DNA of 64,000 bases from Pseudomonas frederiksbergensis (GTDB lineage Bacteria > Pseudomonadota > Gammaproteobacteria > Pseudomonadales > Pseudomonadaceae), in the NCBI RefSeq assembly GCF_900105495.1, contig NZ_FNTF01000002.1, forward strand, positions 1,277,501-1,341,500. Direction: 5' to 3'. The position numbers and the translations under genes were made by a program. Below, piece after piece: positions 61,772-64,000 of the stretch (positions are counted from its first letter, which is position 1; the number at the start of each line of letters is the position of its first letter). The notes below the pieces were generated by a model that searched no databases, was not told the DNA's origin, and worked only from the letters and a program-made list of their open reading frames with translations.

Positions 61772-62224
61772 TTACTCGGCCTTTACTTCCTGAGCATCCA
61801 GCGACTCGCGATAGCTGTCGAGCGCCGCGCCGAAGTCAGTGATGAACTGCGGATCCGTCAGCCAGGCCTGGGCGGTGTCGCGGTCCATGCCGTCGGCCCA
61901 CATGCGGTAATCGATCAGCATGTCGGCGGCCAGGTGAGTGGCGGCCATGGCTTCGTTGTCGGCGTTTTCCATGTCCAGCAGTTCTGGATGGTCGCTGATG
62001 ATTTCGGCGAGGTCTGACAGCAGGGTCAGCAGCATGTCGTTGCGGCTGGTGGCCTCTGCATCGCGCATTTTGCTGAACATCGCCAGGGTGTATTCCGGGA
62101 TCGGCTCGCCGATTTCGCCCAGGTCATCGTCCAGTGCAGCGGGTTTTCTGCCGTGGATATTGATTTGCTTCGCTTTGATCTTGGCGCGTTTGGCGCGTTT
62201 CTGTTGCTTGTTCAGGGAGGCCAT
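61772..62224 (-). CDS. Small lysine-rich-headed protein, paralogue 1
   Basis: A 150-residue protein with a strongly basic N-terminus (ASLNKQQKRAKRAKIKAKQI) and an acidic helical rest (EYTLAMFSKMRDAEATSRND, WLTDPQFITDFGAAL). It shares the basic head and the YRMWADGMDRDTAQAWL/YRQWSTETDEASALAWI region with its neighbour. Function unknown; the head suggests nucleic acid or ribosome binding. Confidence 0.75.
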   Translation of the reverse strand: MASLNKQQKRAKRAKIKAKQINIHGRKPAALDDDLGEIGEPIPEYTLAMFSKMRDAEATSRNDMLLTLLSDLAEIISDHPELLDMENADNEAMAATHLAADMLIDYRMWADGMDRDTAQAWLTDPQFITDFGAALDSYRESLDAQEVKAE

Positions 62225-62230
62225 GGGAAC

Positions 62231-62647
62231 TCAGTTCGGTTTCTGTTGGTTTTGGGCCGCGATAGCTTCGGAAGCTGCCACGTAATCAGTTTGGAAGGCC
62301 GGGGACTCAATCCAGGCCAGGGCACTGGCTTCGTCCGTTTCGGTGGACCATTGGCGGTACTCGATCAGCGCAGCGATGATGAAATCTGTCGCTGTTTCTT
62401 CGCCCTCCTGCTCCAGCACCAGCGCGAGCAGCGGGTGTTCAAGGAATGCCTTGCACATGGCTTGCTGACTGATCTTTTGCGCGTCGCTCATTTCTTTGAA
62501 CAGGTCGGTCAGGTCCACCGATTCAAAGTCGATGCGGTCGTCGTTCGGGTCCAACTCGACCGGCGCGGCGGCCCGTTGGGTGCGGTTCTGCTTGGCCTTG
62601 GCTTTGGCGCGGGTGGCGCGTTTGTTCTGCTTGTTGGCGGATGCCAT
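62231..62647 (-). CDS. Small lysine-rich-headed protein, paralogue 2
   Basis: A 138-residue protein (ATG 62647). ASANKQNKRATRAKAKAKQN at the start, then LTDLFKEMSDAQKISQQAMC and IAALIEYRQWSTETDEASAL. Aligns with the gene 7 bp downstream; a tandem duplication with clear divergence. Same operon. Function unknown. Confidence 0.75.
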   Translation of the reverse strand: MASANKQNKRATRAKAKAKQNRTQRAAAPVELDPNDDRIDFESVDLTDLFKEMSDAQKISQQAMCKAFLEHPLLALVLEQEGEETATDFIIAALIEYRQWSTETDEASALAWIESPAFQTDYVAASEAIAAQNQQKPN

Positions 62648-62683
62648 GGGCTCGTTCCGTATTCCGATGAGTGGGAGCATCAG

Positions 62684-63658
62684 TCAGTTGCGTGGCACTA
62701 GCCGCCCGGGTGTGTCGGGGGCCAGTTTGCCGGTCTGCAACCAGGACAATGCAATGGGCCATAGTGTGGCTTGGTATGGGCTACGAAAAAAGGCGAAATG
62801 TCCGACTTCTTGTTCGCCGATGTCTTCGGGGGCGATTCGCAAGTGGGCATTCGTGCTGTTGGTGAAGTAACCCAGCAGCCGTTCGATGGCTGGAATCGTA
62901 CCGTAAGGATCGTCGCTGATGCTGATGGCCAGGGTGTGTGCGGTGACGGATGAGAAGGGCAGGCGCCCGGTCTTTGCGTGAAGAACGCGACCGCTGGGGC
63001 GTTTCTCGTAGTGCGCGGTGGGCATGCTCCAGTCGCGAACCACGCCAGCGGGGGTGTCCTCTAGCCAGCCGAGACGTTTGCCGGGGAAGTAGCCGCAAAG
63101 CAATGTCATCAACGGCATCGCCAGATGCCACTTGCCGAACATCCGCCAGCGATAGGCGGGTGCGTAATCGCGCCAGTAAGCGAATTGCGCACCGACGGTC
63201 AGCAGACGTCGAATCAAATGCCCGGAAGCTCCCAGGCCCGCTGCACAGCCTCCAAAGCTGTGGCCTACAACATCGATGGGTTGCCCGGGGAATTCACGCT
63301 GAGCGCGCTTGAGCATCGCCTCAAAGTCCAGCGCGCCCCAATCTGACCATGAAGCCCGTAACCCTTTCAGCGATGCGGGTCGCGATTCGCCGATGCCACG
63401 GTAGTCGTAAGTGATCACGTCGAAACCGTTGGCGAACAGGTAATCGGCGAATCGCGAGTAGTGGCGGCAGCGGACGGAGGTGGCGGCGTTGATGATGACC
63501 ACCGGGCGGGTAGCGTCGTGACGGGGGTGCCGCCAGGTAAAGCCGCCGAGGCTGTAGTCGTCTGCGGCGGGCTCCTTGAACGGTTCGCCTGCCGTAGATA
63601 TGCGCGGTGGCAACTCGGCTTGAGTGGGGGCCAGTGAGGGCATGTCCTGCAAATTCAT
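62684..63658 (-). CDS. Alpha/beta hydrolase
   Basis: A 324-residue esterase/lipase-like enzyme from ATG 63658. VVIINAATSVRCRHYSRFAD, VITYDYRGIGESRPAS and the nucleophile elbow VVGHSFGGCAAGL; the Asp and His of the triad are probably in ISDDPYGT and GHFAFFRS. No signal peptide. Substrate unknown. Ends 36 bp before the small paralogues and may be in their operon. Confidence 0.85.
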   Translation of the reverse strand: MNLQDMPSLAPTQAELPPRISTAGEPFKEPAADDYSLGGFTWRHPRHDATRPVVIINAATSVRCRHYSRFADYLFANGFDVITYDYRGIGESRPASLKGLRASWSDWGALDFEAMLKRAQREFPGQPIDVVGHSFGGCAAGLGASGHLIRRLLTVGAQFAYWRDYAPAYRWRMFGKWHLAMPLMTLLCGYFPGKRLGWLEDTPAGVVRDWSMPTAHYEKRPSGRVLHAKTGRLPFSSVTAHTLAISISDDPYGTIPAIERLLGYFTNSTNAHLRIAPEDIGEQEVGHFAFFRSPYQATLWPIALSWLQTGKLAPDTPGRLVPRN

Positions 63659-63727
63659 CGGCGTCGGACCTTTGCGGGTAGCTGCCAACGATAGTCTTCG
63701 CGCAGCGCATGAACAATCCACCCGTGC

Positions 63728-64000
63728 TTATCGGAGCCTGTGCTTGAGTATTCGCTCCTCAAGCACCGCCCATTCCCGATCCAGCTCCGCGCGAAGTTCC
63801 TCCTCGCTCGGCAGTACCAGTCTGTAGGTACTGGCGAACAGTTGTTCGTTGCCTTGCAGCACTGAATAGCGCACCACCGATTCATCTTTTTGTGCGCAGA
63901 GAATGAGGCCGACGGTGGGGCCATCCTCCGGTCCGCGCTTGAGGTCGTCGTACATGCGCACGTACATGTCCATCTGGCCGACATCCTGGTGGGTCAGTAC
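63728..64000 (-). CDS. YhcG/DUF1016-type PDDEXK nuclease, C-terminal end only
   Basis: The frame is open through the right edge. The visible 90 residues (LTHQDVGQMDMYVRMYDDLK, PTVGLILCAQKDESVVRYSV, GNEQLFASTYRLVLPSEEEL) are the C-terminal part of YhcG-like proteins, which combine a DUF1016 domain with a PDDEXK nuclease fold. The catalytic residues are outside the window. Such genes usually occur singly and may act in defence or in DNA repair. Confidence 0.85.
   Translation of the reverse strand, partial: VLTHQDVGQMDMYVRMYDDLKRGPEDGPTVGLILCAQKDESVVRYSVLQGNEQLFASTYRLVLPSEEELRAELDREWAVLEERILKHRLR

Overview
The window is a 64-kb stretch of chromosome from a Pseudomonas, most likely of the P. fluorescens group. 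This rests on GC-rich core genes with typical Pseudomonas codon use, many short palindromic repeats (GATCGTTCCCACGC... and GTGGGAG... families), an OprD-family porin, FdhD/YdeP-type oxidoreductase genes, DUF3077-type small proteins, and a core gene order (pckA ... 3-hydroxyacyl-CoA dehydrogenase ... thioesterase ... molybdopterin oxidoreductase ... LysR ... lysM/kbp ... yrfG-nudE-cysQ ... dctD-dctB ... rmlC ... HisJQMP-type ABC transporter) that, from memory, resembles the pckA-to-his-transporter part of P. aeruginosa. No rRNA, CRISPR array or phage structural genes were seen.

Layout. 1-1.1 kb: end of pckA. 1.2-11.1 kb: accessory block, all genes on the minus strand: a SIR2-HerA-KTSC operon (predicted anti-phage defence), a HipBA-type kinase/antitoxin pair with a duplicated operator region, a DUF1493 gene fused to an antitoxin remnant, two paralogous small proteins flanking a DUF5621-type hydrolase, and a subtilisin-like lipoprotein. 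11.4-33.1 kb: metabolic core: RecQ-family helicase, 3-hydroxyacyl-CoA dehydrogenase and thioesterase, glycine-zipper protein, formate-dehydrogenase-like oxidoreductase with FdhD and a LysR regulator, Kbp, YrfG/NudE/CysQ, the DctBD two-component system, RmlC, a three-part kinase/aminotransferase fusion, and the AguB-AguA agmatine-to-putrescine pathway. 33.3-43.5 kb: TonB siderophore receptor, DsbA-like proteins, OprD porin, an autoinhibited-type Fic protein behind a repeated-motif array, a DUF3077 gene with a structured leader, orphan antitoxin genes, and a tautomerase-DsbA-SDR operon. 43.5-53.8 kb: a nested integration hotspot at the 3' end of a tRNA-Thr gene. It carries two tyrosine recombinases, a cluster of DnaA-box-like sites, and an AT-rich four-gene cargo (P-loop protein, GNAT-PUA fusion, ASCH protein, GNAT). 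54-64 kb: core again: a CDA-fold deaminase, a methyltransferase in operon with a basic amino acid ABC transporter, a GABA-permease-like gene with a sigma-54 promoter, two paralogous small proteins, an alpha/beta hydrolase, and the C-terminal end of a YhcG-type PDDEXK nuclease.

The points most worth following are: (i) the tRNA-Thr island whose cargo pairs acetyltransferases with PUA/ASCH RNA-binding folds and a P-loop protein, which I do not recognise as a described system; (ii) the third gene (KTSC) of the SIR2-HerA operon; (iii) two homologous intergenic elements 33 kb apart that keep a hairpin while changing its sequence, which suggests a structured RNA ahead of small DUF genes; (iv) the motif array upstream of the Fic gene; and (v) the 30-bp direct repeats that mark a small insertion beside the main island. 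Domain assignments are from recognisable motifs only; no database search was possible.
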